DNA of 64,000 nt from DASYHS01 sp035998295 (GCF_035998295.1 NZ_DASYHS010000070.1:62001-126000); one strand, 5' to 3'; shown: positions 1-12,378, counted from the stretch's first letter. Notes: generated by a model not told the origin, from the letters alone. A program made the numbers and translations.

Positions 1-1
1 C

Positions 2-448
2 CTGGTGCTCTGGTTCGGCTACGGGATGGCGTCCAAGATCGTGATGGCGACGCTGGTGATCTATTTCCCGGTCACCTCCGCCTTCTACGACGGGCTGCGG
101 CGGACCGACCCGGGCTGGCTGGACCTCGCCCGGACCATGGACGGCCCGCGCTGGCGCGTGCTGTGGCACGTCCGCCTGCCGGCGGCCCTGCCCGCCTTCG
201 CCTCGGGCCTGCGCGTGGCGGCGGCCGTGGCGCCGATCGGCGCGGTGGTCGGCGAATGGGTCGGCTCGTCCGTCGGCCTCGGCTTCCTGATGCTCCACGC
301 CAACGCCCGCATGCAGACGGACCTGATGTTCGCCGCCCTGGCCGTGCTCGCCGCCATGGCGGTCACCCTCTACGTCGCGGTCGACTTCGTCCTGCGGCGC
401 CTGCTGCCCTGGCAGCCCGAAACCCTTCTTACCGACGAGGGAGAATGA
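2..448 (+). CDS. ABC transporter permease, ThiX/SsuC-like (5' end outside window)
   Basis: C-terminal part of an inner-membrane ABC permease of the BPD_transp_1 family; the reading frame is open to the window edge, so the start is missing. The EAA-type cytoplasmic loop is visible as a run around TMDGPRWRVLWHVRLPAALP, followed by hydrophobic segments typical of the last two or three membrane helices. The gene ends 4 bases before a ThiY-like binding protein, so the two are surely one operon. The likely cargo is a pyrimidine thiamine precursor (HMP or formylaminopyrimidine), inferred from the partner protein. The ATPase should lie upstream of the window. Confidence 0.85.
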   Translation: MVLWFGYGMASKIVMATLVIYFPVTSAFYDGLRRTDPGWLDLARTMDGPRWRVLWHVRLPAALPAFASGLRVAAAVAPIGAVVGEWVGSSVGLGFLMLHANARMQTDLMFAALAVLAAMAVTLYVAVDFVLRRLLPWQPETLLTDEGE

Positions 449-452
449 CACC

Positions 453-1412
453 GTGAGAATGCTGAAGCTCGCCGCCGCCGTCCTCGGCATCGGCCTCCTG
501 GGCGCCGCCCCCGGCCCCGCCCTCGCGCAGGACGGGACCGAGAAGCTGACGGTCCTGCTGGACTGGTTCGTGAACCCCGACCATGCGCCGCTCTACGTCG
601 CCCTGGAGAAGGGCTATTTCCGGGACGCCGGACTGGAGGTCGAGTTCATACAGCCCGCCGATCCGGCCGACCCGCCGAAGCTGGTCGCCGCCGGTCGCGG
701 CGACGTCGCGATCTCCTACCAGCCCGAGCTGCACCTCCAGGCCGACGCCGGGCTGCCGCTGACGCGGATCGGCACCCTGGTGGCGACCCCGCTCAACTCC
801 GTGATCGTGCGCGGCGACGGGCCCATCCGGACGCTGGCCGACCTGAAGGGCCGGAAGGTCGGCTACTCGGTGACAGGGTTCGAGGACGCGCTCCTGACCG
901 CGATGCTGGAGACGGCCGGCCTCGGCCGCGACGACGTCGAGCTGGTCAACGTCAACTTCGCGCTCTCCGCCTCGCTGATGAGCGGCCAGGTCGACGCCGT
1001 GATCGGCGGCTACCGGAACTTCGAGCTGAACCAGATGGAGCTGGAAGGCCATCCCGGCCGCGCCTTCTACCCCGAGGAGCACGGCGTCCCGCCCTATGAC
1101 GAGCTGGTGATCCTCGCCAATTCCGAGCGCCTCGACGATCCGCGCCTGGTGCGCTTCCTGGACGCGGTCGAGCGCGGCGTCCTCTACCTCGTCAACAATC
1201 CCGAGGACAGCTGGGAGCTGTTCCGCAAGGGCCGCCCGGACGTCGACAACGAGCTGAACCGCAAGGCTTGGGACGACACCCTGCCCCGCTTCGCGCACAG
1301 CCCCTCGGCGCTGGACGAGAAGCGCTACGAGCGCTTCGCGCGCTTCCTGCAGGAACGCGGCCTGATCAAGGAGGTCCCGCCGCTGGAGAGCTACGCGGTC
1401 CAGCTCCGCTGA
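453..1412 (+). CDS. ABC substrate-binding protein, NMT1/ThiY-like
   Basis: Periplasmic binding protein of 319 residues. Residues 1-25 form a signal peptide ending in ALAQ. The mature protein starts with the NMT1/THI5-like pattern LLDWFVNPDHAPLYVALEKG, seen in pyrimidine-precursor (HMP/formylaminopyrimidine) receptors of the ThiXYZ family. The start is GTG at 453, with a GAGGGAGA ribosome site just upstream. It follows the permease by 4 bases. The ligand is inferred from family resemblance; riboflavin or other aromatic precursors remain possible. Confidence 0.85.
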   Translation: MRMLKLAAAVLGIGLLGAAPGPALAQDGTEKLTVLLDWFVNPDHAPLYVALEKGYFRDAGLEVEFIQPADPADPPKLVAAGRGDVAISYQPELHLQADAGLPLTRIGTLVATPLNSVIVRGDGPIRTLADLKGRKVGYSVTGFEDALLTAMLETAGLGRDDVELVNVNFALSASLMSGQVDAVIGGYRNFELNQMELEGHPGRAFYPEEHGVPPYDELVILANSERLDDPRLVRFLDAVERGVLYLVNNPEDSWELFRKGRPDVDNELNRKAWDDTLPRFAHSPSALDEKRYERFARFLQERGLIKEVPPLESYAVQLR

Positions 1413-1441
1413 ACAGCCCGTCCCCGACCCGCTGACCCGAT

Positions 1442-1819
1442 CTAGGGACAAGGGAACAGCGCGACCGGTCGGTCGGGCGTTCCCGTCAGCGCCGCGAGCG
1501 GCGTGCAGGCGCCGGCCGCGCACAGCTCATAGTCGGACGTGAAGGTGGAGTTGGCCAGGACCACGCGCTCCAGCGGGGCGAGGTCGGGGCGGTAGCGCCA
1601 CCAGCCCCCCTCCAGAACCGCGCCGTCCGGGACCTCCATCCCGGCGCCGTGGCCGCGGATGGCCGCCTCCTCCAGCACCAGGCCGCCATCCGCGACGGCC
1701 CAGGCCTCGCGCCAAGCGATCTTCTCGACGGAGTGGGTCCAGGACAGCTCGAAGCGGTCGGCCGGCACGCTGGCAAGCAGCGTGCCGGCGACCGCCGCGA
1801 TGCACAGCGCCGCCGGCAC
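1442..1819 (-). CDS. DUF1850 domain protein linked to TAXI-TRAP transporter
   Basis: Small protein of 125 residues with an N-terminal hydrophobic stretch (residues 1-17), then the DUF1850 pattern: FELSWTHSVEKI near residue 23, a WR..W element and LANSTFTSDYELC near residue 88. DUF1850 genes commonly sit beside fused 4TM/12TM TRAP permeases, as here. The GTG start directly follows the TGA stop of the permease with no spacer, so translation is probably coupled. The function is unknown; a periplasmic or membrane accessory to the transporter is an inference from context. Confidence 0.8.
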   Translation of the reverse strand: MPAALCIAAVAGTLLASVPADRFELSWTHSVEKIAWREAWAVADGGLVLEEAAIRGHGAGMEVPDGAVLEGGWWRYRPDLAPLERVVLANSTFTSDYELCAAGACTPLAALTGTPDRPVALFPCP

Positions 1820-3919
1820 TCAGGCGGTCCCGGCCACCGTCCGGCGCACCCTCCAGACGTGGAACACCAGGAACGAGCCGCACAGCAGGAAGCCGATCTC
1901 GTCCGTGATCGGCAGCGCCACGACCATCATGAAGGCGCCGGCCGTGGCCCACAGACGCTCGTACCAGCTCAGCGGCGCGAACAGGAAGCCGATCGATCCC
2001 GCCCCCCACAGCCCCACCGACAGCAGGGCCTTGATGACGATGTAGCCGATCGCGACCGGGTCGTCGGACTGCAGCATCAGGGCCGGCGAGTAGACGGCCA
2101 TGAACGGGACGACGAAGCCGGCGATGGCGATGCGAAGGCACTGGATGCCGATGCGCAGGCCGGGGGCGCGGGCGATCGGCGCCGCGGCGAACGCCGCCAG
2201 CGCCACCGGCGGGGTCAGGTCGGCCATGATCCCGAAATAGAACACGAACATGTGGCTGACGATCAGCGGCACGCCCAGTTCCAGCAGCGCCGGGCCGACC
2301 AGGGACGAGGTGATGATGTAGTTGGGGATGGTCGGGATGCCCATGCCCAGGATCAGGCACGTCACCATGGTCAGCACGAGGCTGAGGAACAGGCTCCCCT
2401 CGCCGACCGACACGATCACGCGCACGAAGTTGCTGCCGAGCCCGGTCAGGGTCATCGTGCCGATGATGACGCCGACCAGCGCGCAGGCCACGCCGACGGC
2501 GAGCGCGTTCTTCGCCCCCTCGGCGAGGCTGTCGACCGCGAGCACGAGCGTCTCGCGGCCGCCGCGGTGCAGCAGGTTCAAGGCGACCAGCCCCGCCACA
2601 ATCGTGAACACGACCTGGATGCCGTAGTCGAGGAACAGCGAGGTCAGCGCGCCGAGCGCGATCCAGAACAGGATGCGGGCCGCCATGGGGCCGATGCGGG
2701 CAGTCAGCGCGCTGGCCAGGATCAGCACGACCGTCAGCGCGAGGCCGACCGTCCCGGCGAAGAGCGGCGTGTACCCCGTGAACAGCAGGTAGACCAGGAT
2801 CGCGAGCGGGATGATCAGGTGCCACTTCGCCTTCAGCGCCGCGAACGCGTTCGGCAGTTCCGAGCGCGGCAGCCCCAGCAGGTTCAGGCGGCCGGCCTCG
2901 AGATGCACCATCCAGAGGACCGTCGCGAAATAGAGCAGCGCCGGGATCAGTGCCGCGCGCACCACCTCGACATAGGGGACGTTGATCGTCTCGGCCATGA
3001 TGAAGGCGACGGCACCCATCACCGGCGGCATGATCTGGCCGCCCATGCTCGCCGTCGCCTCGACCGCGCCCGCGAAGGCCGGGCGGTAGCCGAACTGCTT
3101 CATCAGCGGGATCGTGAACTGGCCGGTCGTGACGACGTTCGCGACGCCGGACCCGTTGATCGTGCCCATCATCGCCGACGAGACGACGGCCACCTTGCCC
3201 GGCCCGCCGCGGGTATGGCCGACGCTCCCGAGCGCGATGTCGTTGAACAGGCCGATCATGCCGGCGCGCTCGAGGAAGCTGCCGAACAGGATGAACAGGA
3301 AGATGTAGGTCGACGAGACGTAGATCGGGGTGCCGAAGATCCCCTCGGTGCCGAGGAACATGTGGTCGGCGACCTGGTCGAAGCCGAAACCCCGGTGGTC
3401 GAGCGGCGACGGCAGGTACTCGCCGAACAGCGCATAGCCCAGGAACAGCCCGCAGATCGCCGGCAGGGCGAAGCCCATGATCCGCCGGGCCGCCTCGAAG
3501 ACGAGCACGACCATGATGCTGCCGACGACGAGGTCGGTCAGGTTGGGCCAGCCCGCGCGCAGGAGGATGTCGACCTCGAAGATCCAGTGGTAGGTGGCGA
3601 GCGCGAAGGCGAGGGCCCCGAGCAGCCAGTCCCGCGCCGCGGCCGCGCGGCCGGGCTGGCGGGCGGCCGACAGCGCAAAGGTCAGCAGCAGCAGGAAGCC
3701 GACATGGATCGAGCGGACGACGAGGCTCGACAGCGGCGTGAACGCGGCGGTCCAGATCTGGAACACCGAGAAGGCCACCGCGATCGCGAAGAGGATCTTG
3801 CCGACCGGGAGTGCCCGGTCCGGCAGCGATCCGTGCAGCGGCCCATGTTCGCCGGCGATCTCTGGCTGGGCGGCCGGCTGGGAGGCCGGCTGTGAAGGTG
3901 GAACGGGGCTTGCCGCCAT
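1820..3919 (-). CDS. TRAP transporter permease, fused 4TM/12TM subunits (TAXI type)
   Basis: Inner-membrane protein of 699 residues combining the small (DctQ-like) and large (DctM-like) TRAP subunits. It has a hydrophilic N-terminus of about 35 residues, then roughly sixteen hydrophobic segments. DctM-type signatures are visible around GSGVANVVTTGQFTIPLMKQ and MGGQIMPPVMGAVAFIMAE. Energy for uptake comes from an ion gradient, as is general for TRAP systems. The matching periplasmic receptor lies 84 bases upstream and the DUF1850 gene follows without a gap, giving one minus-strand operon. The substrate cannot be read from sequence. Confidence 0.92.
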   Translation of the reverse strand: MAASPVPPSQPASQPAAQPEIAGEHGPLHGSLPDRALPVGKILFAIAVAFSVFQIWTAAFTPLSSLVVRSIHVGFLLLLTFALSAARQPGRAAAARDWLLGALAFALATYHWIFEVDILLRAGWPNLTDLVVGSIMVVLVFEAARRIMGFALPAICGLFLGYALFGEYLPSPLDHRGFGFDQVADHMFLGTEGIFGTPIYVSSTYIFLFILFGSFLERAGMIGLFNDIALGSVGHTRGGPGKVAVVSSAMMGTINGSGVANVVTTGQFTIPLMKQFGYRPAFAGAVEATASMGGQIMPPVMGAVAFIMAETINVPYVEVVRAALIPALLYFATVLWMVHLEAGRLNLLGLPRSELPNAFAALKAKWHLIIPLAILVYLLFTGYTPLFAGTVGLALTVVLILASALTARIGPMAARILFWIALGALTSLFLDYGIQVVFTIVAGLVALNLLHRGGRETLVLAVDSLAEGAKNALAVGVACALVGVIIGTMTLTGLGSNFVRVIVSVGEGSLFLSLVLTMVTCLILGMGIPTIPNYIITSSLVGPALLELGVPLIVSHMFVFYFGIMADLTPPVALAAFAAAPIARAPGLRIGIQCLRIAIAGFVVPFMAVYSPALMLQSDDPVAIGYIVIKALLSVGLWGAGSIGFLFAPLSWYERLWATAGAFMMVVALPITDEIGFLLCGSFLVFHVWRVRRTVAGTA

Positions 3920-4003
3920 GCGGCTGGTCTCCAGAAAGGCAGACGGCGGCCGGGCGCGCGTGGCCCGGCCGCCGGTCGGGGTCGTCCGGTCAGGACCGTC
4001 CGG

Positions 4004-4945
4004 TCAGTTCAGGACGCCCTTCTCGCGGTAGTACCGCTCGGCGCCGGGGTGCAGCGGGATCGGCATGCCCTCGGTCGCCTTCGACAGGTCGATGGCCTGC
4101 GCCGCGGCGTGGGCCGCGGTCATGTCGTCGAGGTTCTCGAAGATCTGCTTGGTCAGCTGGTAGCCCAGCTCCTCGTCGACGCCCTCATGCGTCGCGAGGA
4201 AGTTGACGACGGCCGCGGTCGGCACGTCCTTGTCCTGGCCGTCATAGGTGCCGGCCGGGATGACGGTGGGGACGTAGACCGGGTCGCCGATCTGCGAGAC
4301 CACGTCCTCGGGGATCGCCACCACGACGATGTCGTTGGTCGCGGCGAGGTCGCGGATCGAGGCCACGCCGAGGCCCGCGGACTGCAGCGTCGCGTCGATC
4401 TGCCGGTTCTTCACCAGCTCGACCGATTCGGCGAAGGGCAGGTACTCTACCTTCTCGAGGTCGTCGTAGCTGAGGCCGGCCGCGGCGAGCACCGCGCGCG
4501 CGTTCAGCTCCGTCCCCGACCGGGGCGCGCCGACCGACACGCGCTTGCCCTTGAGGTCGGCCAGCGTCTCGATGCCGCTGTCGGCACGGGCGACGACCTG
4601 GATGTAGTTGGGATAGACCGCGGCGATGCCGCGCAGCTTGTCCAGCTTCTCGCGGAAGCCGACCTCCGTGTTGCCCTCCCACGCATGGCTCAGCGAGTCG
4701 CCCAGCGTGAACGCAACTTCGCCGCGTCCCGCCTGCAGGAGGTTGAGGTTCTCCACCGACGCCTTGGTCGACTGGACCGAGGTGCGGACCTCGGGGATGT
4801 TCTCAGCATAGATCTTCGACAGCGCGACGCCGAGGGGGTAGTAGACGCCGCTCGTGCCGCCGGTCAGAATATTCACGAACTGCTCCGCCTTGGCGGGCGC
4901 GGTCATGGCAAGCGCCACGGCTGCGGCGGCGAGCAACTTCTTCAT
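4004..4945 (-). CDS. TAXI family TRAP transporter solute receptor
   Basis: Periplasmic binding protein of 313 residues. The ATG at 4945 is chosen because GGAGG lies upstream and a clean signal peptide (MKKLLAAAAVALAMTAPAKA) follows. The mature protein begins with FVNILTGGTSGVYYPLGVAL, diagnostic of the TAXI family (TRAP-associated extracytoplasmic immunogenic). Later conserved blocks include the QAGRGEVAFTLGDS region and KGKRVSVGAPRSGTELNAR. It is the first gene of the TRAP operon and is divergent from coxG. Ligands of characterised members include glutamate/glutamine-like or dicarboxylic acids, but this one cannot be assigned. Confidence 0.93.
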   Translation of the reverse strand: MKKLLAAAAVALAMTAPAKAEQFVNILTGGTSGVYYPLGVALSKIYAENIPEVRTSVQSTKASVENLNLLQAGRGEVAFTLGDSLSHAWEGNTEVGFREKLDKLRGIAAVYPNYIQVVARADSGIETLADLKGKRVSVGAPRSGTELNARAVLAAAGLSYDDLEKVEYLPFAESVELVKNRQIDATLQSAGLGVASIRDLAATNDIVVVAIPEDVVSQIGDPVYVPTVIPAGTYDGQDKDVPTAAVVNFLATHEGVDEELGYQLTKQIFENLDDMTAAHAAAQAIDLSKATEGMPIPLHPGAERYYREKGVLN

Positions 4946-5092
4946 GGGGTTTCCTCCCGTTTGTTCTTGACCTTCTCGGGCCGAGCCCGAGAGGTTAATG
5001 CGCATTCGCGGGATTTGCCATAGGGTTGGACGACACGGCGTCGCGCGGGCGGCGGTCGGGGATCGGCAACCGGAATTCGGAGGAGCGACGCC

Positions 5093-5863
5093 ATGGACAT
5101 GACTGGCGAGTATCGGATCGGGGCGCCACGCGAGACGGTATGGGCGGCACTCAACGATCCCGAGGTGCTGCGCCAGTGCATCCCCGGCTGCGAGGAGCTG
5201 GAGAAGCTGTCCGACACCGAGTACGCGGCGAAGGTCGTGGCCAAGGTGGGGCCGGTCAAGGCGAAGTTCGCGGGCAAGGTGGCGCTGTCCGACCTGGACC
5301 CGCCCAACGGCTACACGATCTCCGGCGAAGGCAGCGGCGGCGCGGCCGGCTTCGGCAAGGGCGGGGCTCGCGTCCGGCTGGCCGAGGACGGGCCCGCCAC
5401 CACGGTCCTCGCCTACGAGGCGCATGCCACGGTCGGCGGCAAGCTCGCCCAGATCGGCTCGCGACTGGTCGATGCGACCGCGCGCAAGATGGCCGACGAT
5501 TTCTTCGCCCGGTTCACCGAGGTGGTCGGCCGGCCGGCGGCGGTGGTTGCCGACGTCCCGCCGCCCGACCCCGTGCCCGAGCCGGTGCCGGGCGCCGAGC
5601 CCGTGCCCGCCGCGATGCCCCCTCACCGGGACGAGGACGCGGCCGTCGCCGCCGCCGAGCCGGTGCCCGCGGCGGCCGCGCCGATGACGGCGCCGGGCCC
5701 CACCACCCAGACCGGCGGGGGACCTGCCCCCCAGACCAGCGGGGGCCCCGCCCCCCAGACCAGCGGCGGACCCGCCACCCGGCCCGGCCAGGGCCTGCGG
5801 CCGGCGGTATGGATCGGCGCCCTCATCGTGCTGGTCGTTGTTCTGCTGCTGTTCTTCAACTGA
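5093..5863 (+). CDS. coxG: CoxG-like SRPBCC protein with membrane anchor
   Basis: Protein of 256 residues. Residues 1-150 form a CoxG domain (SRPBCC fold): GEYRIGAPRETVWAALNDPE, the CIPGCEEL element and a C-terminal helix. A Pro/Ala/Gly-rich linker (about 155-235) contains three 8-residue repeats, and a hydrophobic helix (about 238-255) ends the protein. In Oligotropha CoxG is implicated in tethering CO dehydrogenase to the membrane, and this linker-plus-helix layout fits that role. It is the first gene of the cox-type cluster, 146 bases before coxS. Recent work on CoxG homologues suggests quinone binding, which is not visible here. Confidence 0.88.
   Translation: MDMTGEYRIGAPRETVWAALNDPEVLRQCIPGCEELEKLSDTEYAAKVVAKVGPVKAKFAGKVALSDLDPPNGYTISGEGSGGAAGFGKGGARVRLAEDGPATTVLAYEAHATVGGKLAQIGSRLVDATARKMADDFFARFTEVVGRPAAVVADVPPPDPVPEPVPGAEPVPAAMPPHRDEDAAVAAAEPVPAAAAPMTAPGPTTQTGGGPAPQTSGGPAPQTSGGPATRPGQGLRPAVWIGALIVLVVVLLLFFN
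5708..5779 (+). repeat. Three tandem 24-bp repeats in the coxG linker
   Basis: Three in-frame 24-base units at 5708-5731, 5732-5755 and 5756-5779 encode QTGGGPAP, QTSGGPAP and QTSGGPAT. Units two and three are nearly identical. They extend the flexible linker between the SRPBCC domain and the C-terminal membrane helix and may vary in copy number between strains. Confidence 0.9.
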
Positions 5864-6009
5864 AGCGATCGGATATCCCCCGGAGCCGCTTGACCTGCCT
5901 CCTTCCCTTTCTTAGCCTCATGCTAAAGAAAACGCCGGGCGCAGCGCGCGGTTGAGCGCCATAGCCCCCGGCGACGCAGTCATCCAGCCTGCATGAGGGA
6001 GGTCACGCG

Positions 6010-6498
6010 ATGCCAACCGTTTCCATGACGGTGAACGGCAAGTCCGTCACCGGGGAGGTCGAGGGCCGTACGCTCCTCGTCCAGTTCCTCCGAGAGAACT
6101 TGCATCTCACCGGCACCCATGTCGGCTGCGACACGAGCCAGTGCGGGGCCTGCGTCGTCCATGTCGACGGCGCCTCGGTGAAGAGCTGCACGATCTTCGC
6201 CCTCCAGGCCGACGGGGCCTCCGTCACGACCATCGAGGGGCTGGCAGCACCCGACGGCACGCTGCACCCGATGCAGGCCGCCTTCCGCGAGCACCACGGC
6301 CTCCAGTGCGGCTTCTGCACGCCGGGCATGGTGATGTCCGCGGTCGACCTCGCGCGGCGCGACCCGGACCTCACCGAGCGCTCCGTGCGCGAAGGGCTCG
6401 AGGGGAACATCTGCCGCTGCACGGGCTACCACAACATCGTGAAGGCCGTGCTCGCAGGTGCGGAAGCGATGAAGGTCACGGCCGAGGCCGCCGAATAA
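6010..6498 (+). CDS. coxS: Molybdenum hydroxylase small subunit, 2Fe-2S (CoxS-like)
   Basis: Iron-sulfur subunit of 162 residues, the expected length. The plant-type 2Fe-2S cluster ligands are Cys40, Cys45, Cys48 and Cys60. The second cluster, in the helical domain, uses Cys100 and Cys103 (CGFC) plus Cys135 and Cys137 (CRC). It passes electrons from the molybdenum site of CoxL to FAD in CoxM. ATG at 6010 has GAGG upstream. It precedes coxL by 28 bases; the S-L-M order is the form II arrangement. Confidence 0.95.
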   Translation: MPTVSMTVNGKSVTGEVEGRTLLVQFLRENLHLTGTHVGCDTSQCGACVVHVDGASVKSCTIFALQADGASVTTIEGLAAPDGTLHPMQAAFREHHGLQCGFCTPGMVMSAVDLARRDPDLTERSVREGLEGNICRCTGYHNIVKAVLAGAEAMKVTAEAAE

Positions 6499-6526
6499 CG
6501 GGCCCGTTCCTGGGGAGAGAGACGTC

Positions 6527-8917
<2,391 letters not shown>

Positions 8918-8931
8918 GAGAGGACCTCACG

Positions 8932-9726
8932 ATGTACGGTTTCGACTACCATCGTCCGGGCTCCGTCGCCGACGCGGCGGCGCTGCTGGCCAAGACCGAG
9001 GACGCGAAGCTCCTCGCCGGCGGCCAGACCCTGATCCCGACCCTGAAACAGCGGCTGGCGCAGCCCTCGGACCTCGTCGACCTCGGCCGCATCCCGGAGC
9101 TGAAGGGCATCCGCGAGGAGGCCGGCGGCCTCACCATCGGGGCCATGACGACCCATGCCGAGGTCGCGTCCAGCCCAGTGGTCGCCGGAGTGATCCCGGC
9201 GCTCGCCCAGCTCGCGGGGCTGATCGGCGACCGCCAGGTGCGCAGCCGCGGCACGCTCGGCGGGTCGATCTGCAACAACGACCCGGCCGCCGACTATCCG
9301 GCCGGCCTGGTCGGCCTCGGCGCCACCGTCCGGACCAGCCGGCGCGAGATCGCGGCGGAGGACTTCTTCACCGGCATGTTCGAGACGGCGCTGGAGCCGG
9401 ACGAGATCGTCGTCGCGGTGCATTTCCCGAAGCCGGACCGGGCGGGATACGCCAAGTTCCGCAACCCCGCCAGCCGCTACGCCATGGTCGGCGTCTTCGT
9501 CGCCCAGCGTGGCGCCGAGGTCCGCGTCGCGGTGACCGGCGCCGGGCCGAGCGTGTTCCGGGCCGGCGCGATGGAGGACGCGCTCGCCAAGGGCTTCGAC
9601 CCGGCGGCGCTCGACGGCGCCACGGTCGATGCGGACGGGCTCAACGGCGACATCCACGCCAGCGCCGAGTACCGCGCCCATCTCGTCGGCGTGATGGCGA
9701 AGCGCGCGGTCGCGGCCTGCGGCTGA
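8932..9726 (+). CDS. coxM: Molybdenum hydroxylase FAD subunit (CoxM-like)
   Basis: FAD-binding subunit of 264 residues. Flavin-binding signatures are AGGQT at residues 29-33 and TLGGS at 108-112, followed by CNNDPAADYPA. The C-terminal CO_deh_flav_C part begins around FHPKP-like VHFPKPDRAGYAKF. The ATG at 8932 has GGAGAGGA upstream, 14 bases after coxL. The length is slightly short of some family members (about 285) but both domains are present. It accepts electrons from CoxS and passes them to an unidentified acceptor. Confidence 0.94.
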   Translation: MYGFDYHRPGSVADAAALLAKTEDAKLLAGGQTLIPTLKQRLAQPSDLVDLGRIPELKGIREEAGGLTIGAMTTHAEVASSPVVAGVIPALAQLAGLIGDRQVRSRGTLGGSICNNDPAADYPAGLVGLGATVRTSRREIAAEDFFTGMFETALEPDEIVVAVHFPKPDRAGYAKFRNPASRYAMVGVFVAQRGAEVRVAVTGAGPSVFRAGAMEDALAKGFDPAALDGATVDADGLNGDIHASAEYRAHLVGVMAKRAVAACG

Positions 9727-9745
9727 CCGCCGCCGATGGACCGAG

Positions 9746-9776
9746 GGGGCGGAGGCGCAGGTCTCCGCCCCTTTTC
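9746..9776 (+). terminator. Rho-independent terminator after coxM
   Basis: A perfect 9-base stem, GGGGCGGAG (9746-9754) with CTCCGCCCC (9763-9771), 8-base loop, followed by TTTT. It lies 20 bases after the coxM stop and separates the structural genes (coxGSLM) from the maturation genes beginning with coxD. Confidence 0.8.
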
Positions 9777-9869
9777 CATGCCCGCTTCCGCACCGGTCCG
9801 AATGCGCTATTGTCCCTGGAGGTGGTCTTCTGATGCGATGGACCGTTCCCGGCCGAGAATGAGCTCTCG

Positions 9870-10805
<936 letters not shown>

Positions 10806-10813
10806 GGCCGGCC

Positions 10814-12061
10814 ATGGTCCGGGACGCGCGCGACCTCGCCGTCGAGCCGGGAGGGCGCCTCACCCTCAACATCATGCATTTCGCCCGCGCGCTCCGGGCC
10901 GCGGGCCTGCCGGTCGGTCCCGGCAAGGTGCTCCAGGCGGTCGAGGCGGTCGAGACGGTCGGCCTCGCCAGCCGCAGGGACTTCTACTGGGCGCTGCATT
11001 CGGTCTTCGTCAACCGGCGCGACCAGCACGAGCTCTTCAACCAGGCATTCCACGTGTTCTGGCGCAATCCGGAACTCCTCAAGCGCATGATGGCGCTGCT
11101 CCTGCCGGCCTTGCGCGCGGAGCTGAAGCGGTCGGGGCCGGAGCTGTCCCCCCGCCTGGCCGAGGCGCTGCAGCCGCGCCGGGCGGATGCCGATCACGGC
11201 CGCGGCCGCGAGGAGGAGAAGCGGGAGATCGAGATCGACGCCACCATGACATGGTCGCAGCGCGAGCTGCTCCAGGTCATGGACTTCGAGAAGATGGGCA
11301 CGGCCGAGACGGCCGCGGCCAAGGCCGCGATGAAGCGGATGCGGCTGCCGCTGATGACGGTGGCAACGCGGCGCTACGCGCCCAGCCCGGCGGGGCGCAG
11401 CGCCGACATGCGCGCGACGCTGCGGCGCACCCTGCGCTCCGGCGGCGCCTCGATCGACCTCGCGCGCCGCCGCCGCCGCGTGCGCCATCCGCCGCTGGTC
11501 GTGCTCTGCGACATCAGCGGCTCGATGAGCCGGTATTCCCGGATGCTGCTGCACTTCCTGCACGCGCTGACCAACGACCGGGACCGCGTCCACACCTTCC
11601 TGTTCGGAACGCGCCTCACCAACGTGACGCGCCATCTGCGCCACAAGGACGTCGACGTGGCGCTCGAGAAGGTGGCCGGCGCCGTCGAGGACTGGTCGGG
11701 CGGCACCCGGATCGGCCAGACGATCGAGCGCTTCAACCGCGACTGGTCGCGCCGCGTGCTCGGCCAGGGCGCGGTGGTCCTGCTGATCACCGACGGCCTG
11801 GACCGGGACGCGGGGCTCGGGCTCGATGCCCAGATGGAACGCCTGCACAAGAGCTGCCGGCGCCTGATCTGGCTCAACCCCCTCTTGCGCTACGAGGGCT
11901 TCCAGCCGAAATCCTCCGGCATCCGGGCGATCATGCCCCATGTCGACGAGTTCCGGCCGGTGCACAACCTCCAGAGCCTGGAGGATCTGGCCCGCGCCCT
12001 GACCCATGTCGGGCCGCGCCGCCAGGACGGCATGAGACGATGGACCGAGGAGATGTCATGA
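10814..12061 (+). CDS. coxE: VWA domain protein, CoxE-like
   Basis: Protein of 415 residues with a helical N-terminal half (CoxE/YehP type) and a C-terminal von Willebrand A domain. The MIDAS motif is DISGS at residues 233-237, followed by a conserved Ser, and the later Asp lies in LLITDGLDRD. It partners the CoxD ATPase in maturation of the molybdenum hydroxylase. The ATG at 10814 is 8 bases after coxD; the C-terminus overlaps the next start in an ATGA, implying translational coupling. Confidence 0.92.
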   Translation: MVRDARDLAVEPGGRLTLNIMHFARALRAAGLPVGPGKVLQAVEAVETVGLASRRDFYWALHSVFVNRRDQHELFNQAFHVFWRNPELLKRMMALLLPALRAELKRSGPELSPRLAEALQPRRADADHGRGREEEKREIEIDATMTWSQRELLQVMDFEKMGTAETAAAKAAMKRMRLPLMTVATRRYAPSPAGRSADMRATLRRTLRSGGASIDLARRRRRVRHPPLVVLCDISGSMSRYSRMLLHFLHALTNDRDRVHTFLFGTRLTNVTRHLRHKDVDVALEKVAGAVEDWSGGTRIGQTIERFNRDWSRRVLGQGAVVLLITDGLDRDAGLGLDAQMERLHKSCRRLIWLNPLLRYEGFQPKSSGIRAIMPHVDEFRPVHNLQSLEDLARALTHVGPRRQDGMRRWTEEMS

Positions 12062-12378
12062 ACGGCGAAGCCGACATTCTCGCCCGCGCGGCGGAACTGC
12101 GCGGTTCGGGCCGCAGGGTGGCGCTCGCCACCGTGGTCCGGACCTGGGGGTCCTCGCCGCGCCCGGTCGGCAGCCAGCTTCTCGTCGACGAGGAGGGCGC
12201 CATGCTCGGGTCCGTCTCCGGCGGCTGCATCGAAGGTGCCGTCGTCCACGAGGCGATGAAGGTGATGGAGGACGGGGAGCCCCGCATGCTGTCCTTCGGC
12301 GTCAGCGACGAGCAGGCCTGGGAGGTCGGGCTCGCCTGCGGCGGCCAGGTGCAGGTCTATGTGGAGACGGTCGAATGA
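12058..12378 (+). CDS. XdhC/CoxI family protein, N-terminal-type half
   Basis: Protein of 106 residues equal to the XdhC_CoxI domain only. The signature region is GSVSGGCIEGAVV (about residues 50-62), with RTWGSSPRPVG before it and a GLACGGQVQVYVE ending. XdhC proteins bind molybdenum cofactor and aid its sulfuration and insertion. Here the usual two-domain protein is split: the Rossmann domain is the next gene, joined by an ATGA overlap. The start at 12058 also overlaps the coxE stop. Confidence 0.9.
   Translation: MNGEADILARAAELRGSGRRVALATVVRTWGSSPRPVGSQLLVDEEGAMLGSVSGGCIEGAVVHEAMKVMEDGEPRMLSFGVSDEQAWEVGLACGGQVQVYVETVE

Noticed and set aside
1649..3895. 748-codon plus-strand frame opposite the TRAP permease
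   Set aside because: Antisense shadow of a well-supported membrane protein, with H/R/D/Q-rich low-complexity translation.
5890..5918. TTGACC-N17-TAGCCT as promoter for coxS
   Set aside because: The -10 matches only three of six positions and coxS may be read from the coxG promoter.
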